From DAOOPX01 sp964653045 (GTDB lineage Bacteria > Patescibacteriota > Microgenomatia > UBA1400 > PJMF01): a stretch of DNA of 27,440 nt. Of the stretch, positions 1 to 7,022 are shown one piece after another (the first letter of the stretch is position 1; every line of letters starts with the position of its first letter). The translations under genes and the position numbers were made by a program. Location: assembly GCA_964653045.1 (NCBI GenBank), contig CAZZBW010000015.1:1-27440 (forward strand). The letters run 5' to 3'. The notes under the pieces are model-generated. The model was not told the DNA's origin. It worked only from the letters and a program-made list of their open reading frames with translations, and did not search any database.

Positions 1-53
1 ACCCCAGTTAGCGGGATGAAAACCCGCTGTCCTAACCACTAGACGATGGGGCC
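1..53 (-). tRNA. tRNA-Glu (UUC), truncated by the window edge
   Basis: Read on the minus strand, the 5' acceptor strand starts at 53 (GGCCCCA). A D-arm with AGTGGTTAG follows, then an anticodon arm of five G/C-rich pairs around loop TTTTCAT, which places anticodon TTC. The variable region and T-arm are beyond the window start, so only the first part is present. It is the last gene of the minus-strand series after yraN. A 24-nt exact copy of its 5' end lies 103 nt upstream (see 135-156). Confidence 0.93.
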
Positions 54-134
54 GTGGTTGGTTTCTTTAAATTATTTACAGCGTGTATTTTAGCATCACG
101 GCTGCGTTTAAGATAGAGTTTGAAAACAGAGTGA

Positions 135-156
135 CTAACCACTAGACGATGGGGCC
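135..156 (-). pseudogene. tRNA-Glu 5' fragment (duplicated acceptor and D-arm)
   Basis: Positions 135-158 match 32-55 exactly over 24 nt. In tRNA terms this is the 5' acceptor strand plus most of the D-arm. After GGTTAG the sequence diverges. It still has TTTTCA eight bases later, close to where the real gene has its anticodon loop, so this may be a decayed tRNA-Glu copy rather than a bare fragment. No T-arm or 3' acceptor follows, so it cannot make a tRNA. Alternatives are a tandem-duplication remnant or an assembly artefact. Confidence 0.7.
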
Positions 157-179
157 GTCTATAACCTTTATAACGTACT

Positions 180-196
180 TTACCTGCACCAGGTAA
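180..196 (-). other. hairpin covering the yraN stop codon
   Basis: A perfect 7-bp inverted repeat (180-186 and 190-196) has a 3-nt loop and contains the TAA stop of yraN. No T-run follows on the minus strand, so it is not a standard intrinsic terminator. It could protect the mRNA 3' end or be incidental. Confidence 0.5.
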
Positions 197-521
197 CACT
201 CTTCAAGTGGCTGATATTATCGCCGATGATGCTGATGATGTCAAAGCGAAACGGGAGGTGGGTGAGGCGGTGCCGGCGCCGGTAGGCGCCGGCCACATAA
301 CTCATCGACCTGAGTTTGGCACGATTGACAGCGTAGCTGGGACTACCGTACTCACCGCTGTGTCGTGACTTGACTTCGACGAACACAATCTCGTTGTGTT
401 GAGAATCGAGAAAAATTAAATCAATTTCGGAGTGGCCGTAGGCTACATTGGTATCCAGCAGTTTGTAGCCAATATTTTGCAAAAATTGGCACGCTCTGTT
501 TTCACTATCTCGACCAAAAAT
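180..521 (-). CDS. yraN: YraN family (UPF0102) predicted endonuclease, probable ATT start
   Basis: The PD-(D/E)xK-like nuclease core is visible: HSEIDLIF followed by IVFVEVKSR, and the family C-terminus (PFRFDIISI...). The family is widely conserved next to ribosomal and RNase HII genes; its cellular role is not firmly known. The first ordinary start is TTG at 482, but the conserved N-terminal G-R-x-x-E-N-x-A block lies upstream in the same frame. The frame is open back to a TAA at 563. The only plausible codon before that block is ATT at 521, with AGCAGG nine bases upstream. An ATT start gives 113 residues, the usual family length. The gene overlaps the rplS reading frame by about 80 nt in another frame. 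A frameshift error is the alternative explanation for both oddities. Confidence 0.85.
   Translation of the reverse strand: MFGRDSENRACQFLQNIGYKLLDTNVAYGHSEIDLIFLDSQHNEIVFVEVKSRHSGEYGSPSYAVNRAKLRSMSYVAGAYRRRHRLTHLPFRFDIISIIGDNISHLKSVTWCR
272..293. repeat. intragenic perfect hairpin in yraN (9-bp arms, GGTA loop)
   Basis: Arms 272-280 and 285-293 are exact reverse complements, entirely G/C, around loop 281-284 (GGTA). The stem is much more GC-rich than the surrounding gene. It has the same geometry as hairpins at 7135-7156 (gatB) and 17289-17310 (O-antigen ligase-like gene). Confidence 0.9.
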
Positions 522-874
522 GAAGTTATGCCTGCTGTCTTGGCGAAAGTACTCTTTTCTTTAGTTTTGGTGGCGCTTTTACCGACTCGATCACGCAAGT
601 AATATAACTTGCTTCTTCGTACTTTACCCTTACGTTTTACCTCAATTTTTTTGATGCTGGGCAAATCAACTGGAAAAATCTTTTCTACCCCAATACTTCC
701 CGAGCTAATTTTCCGCACGGTGAAAGATTTGCCCGACAATCGATTTTTGATAGCAATCACTAAACCTTCAAAGATTTGGATACGTTTTTTTTCACCTTCT
801 TTAATTTCTTGATGAACTCGAACAGTGTCGCCACTGGCAATTTCAATATTATTGTGGGTTAAGTATTGTGACAT
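443..874 (-). CDS. rplS: 50S ribosomal protein L19
   Basis: L19 sits at the 30S-50S interface of the ribosome. The sequence is recognisable by DTVRVHQEIKEGEKKRIQ near residue 17, FEGLVIAIKNR, and the basic VRRSKLYYLRDRVGKSA block. The start ATG at 874 has a good Shine-Dalgarno sequence (TGAGGAAAA). The family normally ends soon after the LYYLRDRVGK block, near 115 residues. Here the frame runs on to 143, and the extra tail from about residue 108 is simply the second reading of yraN DNA. Either L19 has a real C-terminal extension overlapping yraN, or a base is missing or extra near 560. It has its own promoter (901-929) just after pyrG. Confidence 0.95.
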   Translation of the reverse strand: MSQYLTHNNIEIASGDTVRVHQEIKEGEKKRIQIFEGLVIAIKNRLSGKSFTVRKISSGSIGVEKIFPVDLPSIKKIEVKRKGKVRRSKLYYLRDRVGKSATKTKEKSTFAKTAGITSFLVEIVKTERANFCKILATNCWIPM

Positions 875-900
875 AGATTTTCCTCAGTATAAGGATCAGT

Positions 901-929
901 ATTCTATCCAATATCGGCTTGGTTTGCAA
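901..929 (-). promoter_or_regulatory. promoter for rplS-yraN
   Basis: On the minus strand TTGCAA (929-924) and TAGAAT (906-901) are separated by 17 nt. This lies immediately before the rplS Shine-Dalgarno sequence and start, and abuts the pyrG stop codon. Confidence 0.7.
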
Positions 930-930
930 A

Positions 931-2649
931 TCATGATTTCGCGCTGTGTTTGGTGAGACAAGCTTTGACAAACTCGGTAAAAATTGGGTGTGGTTTAAGT
1001 GGTCTAGATTTGTACTCTGGATGGGCTTGAGTGGCGATGAAAAAGGGGTGAATTTTGGTCGGTAGTTCAATCATCTCGATAAAAAAATCATCTGGTGAGG
1101 TGCCGGAAAAGACCATGCCCGCCTGAGAAAGTTGCTCTCGATACTGATTGTTAAACTCAAATCGATGGCGGTGGCGCTCAGAAATTATATGCTCGCGTAA
1201 GTCTTTGAAGCCATCGTGTTTACGATAAATTTGATCGGCTAGACTGTTGGGCGCCAGCTTGCAGTCGTAGGCACCGAGACGCATGCTGGCGCCCTCGCCT
1301 TTAATCCGTTGATATTTTTCTTCAAAGGGGATCTCGTGAATGATTGGGTGGGGTGTATCAGGATTGACCTCGGTCGTGTGAGCGTCTTGGAGACCCAAAA
1401 CGTTGCGTCCATACTCGACACAAGCCAGCTGCATGCCGTAACACAAGCCTAGGTATGGAACAAGGTTTTCCCTAGCAAACTTTATGGCGTTAATTTTGCC
1501 CTCAACACCTCTGGCTCCCCAACCAATTGGGACAATGATGCCGTCAGCAGTTTGCAACCTGCTTTGACACTGCTCAGGTTCTTTCTCAAATTTTTCGGCG
1601 TTGACAAACTCAATTTTCAACTCAGTATCTTGATAAAGTGAGGCGATTTTAAGTGACTCAATCAGCGATTGGTACGAATCTTCAAGTTCAAACTCACCAG
1701 TGGCAATGTATTTGGCGATGATCACCACTCGAGCCTGTTTTTTCTTGGGTGAGTTAATTAATTTGACTAATTTATGCCAGGGCTGAAGCTGGCGTGATTT
1801 TTGGGTCATTCCTAGTTTTTCCAGTACTTTACCGTCAAAATCCTGTTCTGCAAAAATTAGTGGCAGCTGATAAATCGAGTCGCAGTCTGGATTAGAGATA
1901 ACGTCTTGAACTCTGAGGTTGCAGTAGTACGCCACTTTTTCTTTTCGCTTTTCGTCGATCGGCAGCTCTGCCCTACCAACGATGAAGTCAGGTTGAATTC
2001 CCATTGAGTTGAGAGTTCGGACTGATAGTTGGGTTGGTTTTGATTTGAGCTCTTTGATGTGAGATGGGCGAGGAAAATACGTGACATGGATATGCAACGC
2101 ATCTTTGGGAAAGCGCAGCTTCATGATACGGTAGGCTTCATAGTAGATCGCATTTTGGTACTCACCGGCTGTTCCTCCAAGCTCGATCAGGAGAAAATCA
2201 AAACCAGTCCCTGCTTGTACTATCCGTTTAATCACTTCTTCAGGAACATATGGAATTGCATCAACAGTGACGCCGTCATACTCAAGATTTTTGGTTTTTT
2301 CAATGACTTTGGAGTAGATCTGCCCCATGGTGGTAAAGTTTTTATTGCCCACTTCTTGTTCAAGGAAACGTTCATAAGTCCCCAAGTCTAGATCGGCCTC
2401 GAGACCATCCTCACACAGAAACACGTCACCATGCTCGATCGGATTAATGTTACCAGAATCGAGATTAAGATAATTTTCACACTTGATATTGGTGACGCGG
2501 TAGCCACGACTTTTTAGCAATAAGCCAAGTGAGGCAGCTGTTACTCCCTTACCCAGTCCAGACAAAACGCCTCCAGAAACAAACAAGTACTTGGTTTGAG
2601 ATTGCCCATGTGTATCCATGGGGGTACATTGTAACAACTTAATTTGCAT
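931..2649 (-). CDS. pyrG: CTP synthase (glutamine hydrolysing)
   Basis: It converts UTP, ATP and glutamine to CTP. The N-terminal synthase domain shows the P-loop-like SGGVLSGLGKGVTAAS, the NPIEHGDVF block and EADLDLGTYERF, which holds a metal-binding Asp. The C-terminal class I glutamine amidotransferase domain has the nucleophile Cys in LGLCYGMQ (about residue 403), an oxyanion-type GWGARG and the catalytic His-Glu in AQAHPEYKSRP. The segment usually reading K-x-D-P-Y-x-N-V-D-P-G is K-C-E-N-Y-L-N-L-D-S-G here, so this is a divergent branch. The start may be ATG 2649 or ATG 2619; neither has a Shine-Dalgarno sequence, and the family N-terminus fits 2619 slightly better. It follows dnaE by 43 nt. 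Confidence 0.97.
   Translation of the reverse strand: MQIKLLQCTPMDTHGQSQTKYLFVSGGVLSGLGKGVTAASLGLLLKSRGYRVTNIKCENYLNLDSGNINPIEHGDVFLCEDGLEADLDLGTYERFLEQEVGNKNFTTMGQIYSKVIEKTKNLEYDGVTVDAIPYVPEEVIKRIVQAGTGFDFLLIELGGTAGEYQNAIYYEAYRIMKLRFPKDALHIHVTYFPRPSHIKELKSKPTQLSVRTLNSMGIQPDFIVGRAELPIDEKRKEKVAYYCNLRVQDVISNPDCDSIYQLPLIFAEQDFDGKVLEKLGMTQKSRQLQPWHKLVKLINSPKKKQARVVIIAKYIATGEFELEDSYQSLIESLKIASLYQDTELKIEFVNAEKFEKEPEQCQSRLQTADGIIVPIGWGARGVEGKINAIKFARENLVPYLGLCYGMQLACVEYGRNVLGLQDAHTTEVNPDTPHPIIHEIPFEEKYQRIKGEGASMRLGAYDCKLAPNSLADQIYRKHDGFKDLREHIISERHRHRFEFNNQYREQLSQAGMVFSGTSPDDFFIEMIELPTKIHPFFIATQAHPEYKSRPLKPHPIFTEFVKACLTKHSAKS
1249..1294. repeat. intragenic inverted repeat in pyrG (10-bp arms)
   Basis: Arms 1249-1258 and 1285-1294 are perfect reverse complements, separated by 26 nt, within the amidotransferase half of pyrG. 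Confidence 0.85.
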
Positions 2650-2692
2650 TTGTCAGGAGTAAAATTTGCCTAGAGTTATTAAATTTATTGAT

Positions 2693-5600
2693 TTAATTCT
2701 TTAGGAGAACTGCAATTTTGTCGGCCAGTTCAACTGACCACTTCACTCCGTAAGGAAGAAGCATTTTTTCTGGCTCAGCGCCATTGGCGATCAGGATTAA
2801 AACGCTTTCATCACCTGGGTTGGATTTCAGCTGCTGTCCCAGTTGATTCAGTGTCGCTTGAGTAGTGTTGCGGGGGATGAAAATCTCGTGCTGATTGTGA
2901 GTAGCAGCGAAAGTCCCTAAATCAGCTTGAGGGTACGTGACTTTTTCTACAATCAATTGAACTTCTTCTTCACGGTAATCCAAGCGGCCGCGCATGATCA
3001 CCACAGCATCGAGCCTCAATAATTCTCTAGTTTGGGAGTAAGTGCGAGGAAAAACTACAAAGTTAAGTTTGCCAGTTTGATCCTCGAGAGTGCCGAACGC
3101 CATCTCCCGACCTGATTTTTTGGTTGAAACAACTCTGATGTTACTGATTACTCCCCCCAGTTTAAAGATTTGTCCTTGATGAATTTTTGGATCAAGAGCG
3201 GCAATTTGTTTGGTTGCTTCTCCTGAAGCGGCCTTGAGGGATTTTGCCATGGGATGCTCGGTTAGGTACAAACCTAGCAACTCTTTTTCAAACGAGAGTA
3301 ATTCTTGTTTGGGATACTCGTCCACCTCGACTAAAGTATCCTGCATGGAAACTGCTTGATCGGTGACATGGTCAAAAAGGGTGTCTTGGTTTTCGTCTTC
3401 CTTTTGAATTCCAGCTAATCTTTTACGAATGGGCTCGAGACTTTCGAGCAGGCTGGCGCGTGAGCCGAATTGGTCGAACGCGCCAACCTTGATTAAGCAC
3501 TCAAGCGTAGTTTTATTAACTTTACGGCTATCTGTTTCAAAAATAAATTGGGTAAACGAGTCGAATTTGCCAATTTTTTGCCTAACTGCAAATATATTTT
3601 CTAGAGCAGCTTCACCCACGTGTTTGACAGCATTAAGGCCAAAACGGATACCCCAGCCTGCTTTCGAACCTTTTGCTTTTTCAATGGCAAAATCTTTATC
3701 AGATAAGTTAATATCGGGCGGTAGAATCGTGATTCCAAGGTTTTTGGCTTCCTCAATGGTTTGGGCAACTTTCTCATCACGATTTTGAGAGCTTGAGGAA
3801 GATTCAACACTCATTAGCGCCGCCATGTACTCAGTTGGGTAATGCGTTTTAAGATATGCGGTTTGATAGGCAATCATGGCGTAACTGGCCGCGTGGGCTT
3901 TATTGAAGCCGTAGTTGGCGAAGGCCTCAATAAAGCCCCAAACTTTTTCCGCCACTGCCTTGGTGTATTTTTTCGTCACAGCTTGTTCAATGAACCGTTT
4001 ACGATTTTTATCGAGCAAACTTTTTTTCTTTTTACCAATGGCTCGGCGGAGAATATCCGCCTCGCCCAGGCTGTACCCTGCCATCACATGAGCAATTTCT
4101 AGAATCTGCTCTTGGTAGACCATTACGCCATAAGTTTCTTCCAGAATCACTTTGAGCGAGTCATGAGGATACGAAACTTTAGCTGGATTGTGTTTACCCT
4201 CGATAAACTGAGGGATTAGATCCATTGGCCCAGGGCGAAATAGAGCCACCATAGCGGTAATGTCCGAAAATTGAGAGGGCTTGAGTGATCTGGCCACCCG
4301 TCTCATGCCAGCCGATTCTAGTTGGAACACGCCCATAGTGTCTCCTCTTGAGAGAAGCTTGAACGTATCAACGTCGTCTAGCGGTAATTTATCCAGCTCG
4401 ATTGCAACCAGCTGGTATCTTTTAATTAAATTTAACGCGGTTTGAATAATCGAGATGTTCCGTAATCCGAGGAAATCAAATTTAAGCAAGCCGATGGCGT
4501 CATCAGAGATATTACAATCAAGAGCATACATATCGTATTGAGTCAGTATTTTGCCCGATTTACTATCGCGTTGGATCGCGGTGTACTCTGACATGGGTAG
4601 GTCAGTAATCACCACTGCCGCGGCGTGGACAGAAGAGTGACGCACCCTGCCCTCAACTTTTTGTGCTAAATCAAGCAAGCGGCGAAACTTTGGTTGTTGG
4701 TAATAGGCCTTTAGCTCCGGCACAGTGTCGATTGCTTGCTTGAGTGAGGTCTTTTTGGCAGGATGATTGGGAATCAGTTTGGCAATTTTATCTGGTTCTT
4801 CGTAAGGCAAGCCCAAAACCCGTCCGATATCTCTGACAGCCACCCGCGCTTCCATTCGACCAAAAGTGATCACATGGGCCACTTTGTCCCGGCCGTACTT
4901 TTTGGCAACATACTCAATCACTTCATCCCGGCGATCGTCGGCAAAATCTAAGTCAATATCAGGTGGGGTTGGCCTTTGTGGGTTGAGAAACCGCTCAAAG
5001 GCCAACCCGTGTATAAGAGGATTGATGCTCGTAATTCCGAGCGAAAACGAAACTAGTGAGCCAGCTGCAGATCCCCTACCCGGTCCTACCCCAATGCCTT
5101 GTTCTTTGGCCCAGTTGACGAAGTCTTGAGTGATTAAAAAGTAAGTGGCGTAGCCCTTGGTATTAATGATTTCCAGCTCATACTCCAGTCTTTTCTCAAC
5201 TGCTGCATCAACTGTTTCTAATCTCTTCTTGGCACCAGCAAAAGTCATTTCATGAAGCAATGACTCTGAGGTATGATTCTCAGGTAACTCGAATCGAGGA
5301 AAAATCAATTTTCCGGTAGGAATTTGGATATCGCACTGATCGGCAATCACCAAAGTATTTTTTAATGCTTCTTCATATCCAGAAAAAAGCTCGGCCATCT
5401 CGGTACTCGAGCGCAAGTAGTAATCGGGTGAATCAAGCATGGTCATTCGATCTGTGTCAGCTAGGAGTTTGCGGGTTTGGACACAAATCAAAGCGTCCTG
5501 CGCTTCGGCGTCGCTGGGCTCAAGGTAGTGCACGTCATTGGTGGCTACTAGCGGAATTTGGTTGTCGCGAGCCAAACTAATTTGTTTGGCTGTTAGTTCC

Positions 5601-6166
5601 TTGAGAAATTCCAAAGATGGGTGAGCCTGGAGTTCGATGTAGACGCGACCAGGAAATAATTCTTGATAAAACTTAATTAACCTTGTGGCTTCTTCCTGGT
5701 TATCTTCACGTAGTGCTCGATTGATCAAGCTCTGAGGGCACCCAGTGAGCAAGATTAAACCATCGGTGTGTTGACTGAGAATTTCGTGATCAATCCGTGG
5801 CTTATACGAGAAGCCTTCTAGATGAGCAATCGAGCTTAGCTTAAGCAGGTTCTGATATCCAGCGAAGTTGGTGGCAAGTAAGGTCAAGTGAGCTTGGTCC
5901 ACACCCGGTTTGAATTGCTTATCAAAGCGAGAGTTTTTGGCGACATATGCTTCCAAGCCGACAATTGGTTTAATCTCCTCTTTGAGACATTGGTTATAAA
6001 AATGCAGCGCGCCATGCATGTTACCATGGTCAGTCAAAGCAATGGCGGTTTGCCCGAGCTCTTTGGTCTTAGCGACGAGCTCGGGCAAACCGCACAACCC
6101 ATCTAGCATCGAATACTCAGAGTGAACATGGAGGTGGACGAATTGAGGAGTTTTGCTGCTGCTCAT
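2693..6166 (-). CDS. dnaE: DNA polymerase III alpha subunit
   Basis: This is the replicative DNA polymerase catalytic subunit. At 1157 residues it has the usual DnaE length. An N-terminal PHP domain has HLHVH (11-15), LTDHGN, GLEAY, TGCP and TNDVHY, so its metal-binding set looks intact and a proofreading role is possible. The C-family polymerase core has GPGRGSAAGS and the catalytic PDIDLDF near residue 400. Next come the conserved FANYGFNKAHA motif and a C-terminal OB-fold (LGGVISNIRVVSTKKSG...). ATG 6166 is the first in-frame start and lacks a Shine-Dalgarno sequence. A TAAGAT hexamer nine bases before it may be a -10 box, but the -35 is weak. The gene contains three long inverted repeats (listed separately). 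It is divergent from the unknown gene at 6265. Confidence 0.98.
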   Translation of the reverse strand: MSSSKTPQFVHLHVHSEYSMLDGLCGLPELVAKTKELGQTAIALTDHGNMHGALHFYNQCLKEEIKPIVGLEAYVAKNSRFDKQFKPGVDQAHLTLLATNFAGYQNLLKLSSIAHLEGFSYKPRIDHEILSQHTDGLILLTGCPQSLINRALREDNQEEATRLIKFYQELFPGRVYIELQAHPSLEFLKELTAKQISLARDNQIPLVATNDVHYLEPSDAEAQDALICVQTRKLLADTDRMTMLDSPDYYLRSSTEMAELFSGYEEALKNTLVIADQCDIQIPTGKLIFPRFELPENHTSESLLHEMTFAGAKKRLETVDAAVEKRLEYELEIINTKGYATYFLITQDFVNWAKEQGIGVGPGRGSAAGSLVSFSLGITSINPLIHGLAFERFLNPQRPTPPDIDLDFADDRRDEVIEYVAKKYGRDKVAHVITFGRMEARVAVRDIGRVLGLPYEEPDKIAKLIPNHPAKKTSLKQAIDTVPELKAYYQQPKFRRLLDLAQKVEGRVRHSSVHAAAVVITDLPMSEYTAIQRDSKSGKILTQYDMYALDCNISDDAIGLLKFDFLGLRNISIIQTALNLIKRYQLVAIELDKLPLDDVDTFKLLSRGDTMGVFQLESAGMRRVARSLKPSQFSDITAMVALFRPGPMDLIPQFIEGKHNPAKVSYPHDSLKVILEETYGVMVYQEQILEIAHVMAGYSLGEADILRRAIGKKKKSLLDKNRKRFIEQAVTKKYTKAVAEKVWGFIEAFANYGFNKAHAASYAMIAYQTAYLKTHYPTEYMAALMSVESSSSSQNRDEKVAQTIEEAKNLGITILPPDINLSDKDFAIEKAKGSKAGWGIRFGLNAVKHVGEAALENIFAVRQKIGKFDSFTQFIFETDSRKVNKTTLECLIKVGAFDQFGSRASLLESLEPIRKRLAGIQKEDENQDTLFDHVTDQAVSMQDTLVEVDEYPKQELLSFEKELLGLYLTEHPMAKSLKAASGEATKQIAALDPKIHQGQIFKLGGVISNIRVVSTKKSGREMAFGTLEDQTGKLNFVVFPRTYSQTRELLRLDAVVIMRGRLDYREEEVQLIVEKVTYPQADLGTFAATHNQHEIFIPRNTTQATLNQLGQQLKSNPGDESVLILIANGAEPEKMLLPYGVKWSVELADKIAVLLKN
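3895..3938. repeat. intragenic inverted repeat in dnaE (16-nt arms, one mismatch)
   Basis: Arms 3895-3910 and 3923-3938 pair at 15 of 16 positions, with the outer 12 perfect, around a 12-nt loop. They encode the flanks of the conserved GFIEAFANYGFNKA motif, so codon choice creates the symmetry. Confidence 0.9.
4966..5008. repeat. intragenic inverted repeat in dnaE (13-bp arms)
   Basis: Arms 4966-4978 and 4996-5008 are perfect reverse complements with a 17-nt loop. They flank the coding sequence just before the catalytic PDIDLDF motif (GLAFERFLNPQRPTP). Confidence 0.92.
6045..6093. repeat. intragenic inverted repeat in dnaE (17-bp arms)
   Basis: Arms 6045-6061 and 6077-6093 are perfect reverse complements over 17 bp with a 15-nt loop. 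They lie in codons 25-41, close to the translation start, and encode CGLPELVAKTKELGQTA. The transcript would fold into a very stable hairpin about 75 nt after the start codon. Confidence 0.95.
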
Positions 6167-6199
6167 TTAGATAGTATCTTAGCAGATTTCTACAAATAA

Positions 6200-6230
6200 T
6201 TGAGCTGTTGATCTAATTTGATGGTATAAT
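6200..6230 (+). promoter_or_regulatory. promoter for the 6265-6941 gene pair
   Basis: TATAAT at 6225-6230 is preceded by TGG, giving an extended -10 (TGnTATAAT). A weak -35, TTGAGC at 6200-6205, lies 19 nt upstream. The -10 is inside a small inverted repeat (ATGGT, 6-nt loop, ACCAT; 6221-6236), which could be an operator. Confidence 0.65.
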
Positions 6231-6264
6231 CACCATAAATAATCATTCATGTGGAGGTTTGCGT

Positions 6265-6591
6265 ATGGGATCATTAAGAAAAGAAGTAGAGGGAGTCTGT
6301 GAAAAGCCAAGGGTAAGGATTTTAATAGAAAGAGATCAAGCAATCCCGATTCCCAAAGGTGCGTTGGGTACAATATTCATAACGATTACTTCACCAGAAA
6401 CTTTCCAACTAATCTATGAATGTTATATATGGAAAGCAAATATTATTTATACTAACAGACAAGGAAGCAGTACAACATATATGGGAAATTTTACCAACAT
6501 ACATAGCGCGATCGATCGTATAAAACAAGCCTATTCTGATTTGCTTGCTAGAGATGGCACAACGGTCAAAATTTATTGGAGTAGGAAATAA
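6265..6591 (+). CDS. unknown protein, first of a tandem paralog pair
   Basis: I do not recognise this 108-residue protein. ATG 6265 is chosen over the upstream TTG 6259 because GGAGG sits seven bases before it. There is no signal peptide or membrane segment. The body starts with a block ERDQAIPIPKGALGTIFI, followed by alternating hydrophobic residues suggesting beta strands, and ends with a helix-like segment IHSAIDRIKQAYSDLL. The same order (RDQ.I..P.GA.G.I, then a G-F-I-x-x-A/V-x-D helix) is found in the next gene, so the two are paralogs. The gene is transcribed away from dnaE with its own promoter and is more AT-rich than the core genes around it. Confidence 0.75.
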   Translation: MGSLRKEVEGVCEKPRVRILIERDQAIPIPKGALGTIFITITSPETFQLIYECYIWKANIIYTNRQGSSTTYMGNFTNIHSAIDRIKQAYSDLLARDGTTVKIYWSRK

Positions 6592-6605
6592 ACAAAAGGA
6601 AATTC

Positions 6606-6941
6606 ATGTCAACAAGAAAAACTGAAATGCCTTCAAACGAAGGTTCAAGTACAGAGAGATTTAGATCTGCGAGCAGAGATCAGCGAATTATTGTGCCAGA
6701 AGGTGCTAATGGAGTGATTAAGTTAAAAGTATCACCAGTACCTCCTGCTACAGATGTCTGTGAAGCTACTTGGAGAGGTAATCGCATTGAGATCAGATAT
6801 TTGACAGGGGAGCGCCGTTTTAAATCGGAGCCGGATCTTATAAGCGGACCATTTCGTACCATCAAAGACGTACTTATTTCCTTAGACGAATATTTTATTA
6901 CTTGGAAACCACGCCAAGTAACTTATAACATCAAGGGGTAA
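6606..6941 (+). CDS. unknown protein, second of a tandem paralog pair
   Basis: This is 111 residues, not recognised. It begins 14 nt after the preceding gene with a Shine-Dalgarno AAAGGA before ATG 6606, so the two form an operon. A charged, Ser-rich N-terminus of about 25 residues precedes the shared core ASRDQRIIVPEGANGVIKLK. Beta-like segments follow (WRGNRIEIRYL) and a helix (FRTIKDVLISLDEYF). Identity with its neighbour is low but the motif order and length agree, indicating an old duplication. It has two adjacent stops (TAA, TGA). Nothing in the sequence indicates a function. Confidence 0.75.
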   Translation: MSTRKTEMPSNEGSSTERFRSASRDQRIIVPEGANGVIKLKVSPVPPATDVCEATWRGNRIEIRYLTGERRFKSEPDLISGPFRTIKDVLISLDEYFITWKPRQVTYNIKG

Positions 6942-6944
6942 TGA

Positions 6945-6961
6945 ATTGCTGGACGAGCAAT
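6945..6961. other. hairpin between convergent genes
   Basis: ATTGCT (6945-6950) and AGCAAT (6956-6961) pair around a 5-nt loop just after the stop of the 6606 gene. No T-run follows on either strand, so terminator function is doubtful. The remaining spacer up to gatB holds nothing I can identify. Confidence 0.4.
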
Positions 6962-7022
6962 ATTAGAATGCAATCTGTTACTTGTTTGAATAAAAAATTA
7001 CTTATTTTGTCGATCGTTGTTG

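Noticed and set aside
121..504. 11-bp inverted repeat flanking yraN (121-131 and 494-504)
   Set aside because: It is short and far apart, there are no target duplications or transposase, so it is not evidence of a mobile element.
6945..6961. Intrinsic terminator between convergent genes
   Set aside because: A stem-loop exists but no T-run follows on either strand.
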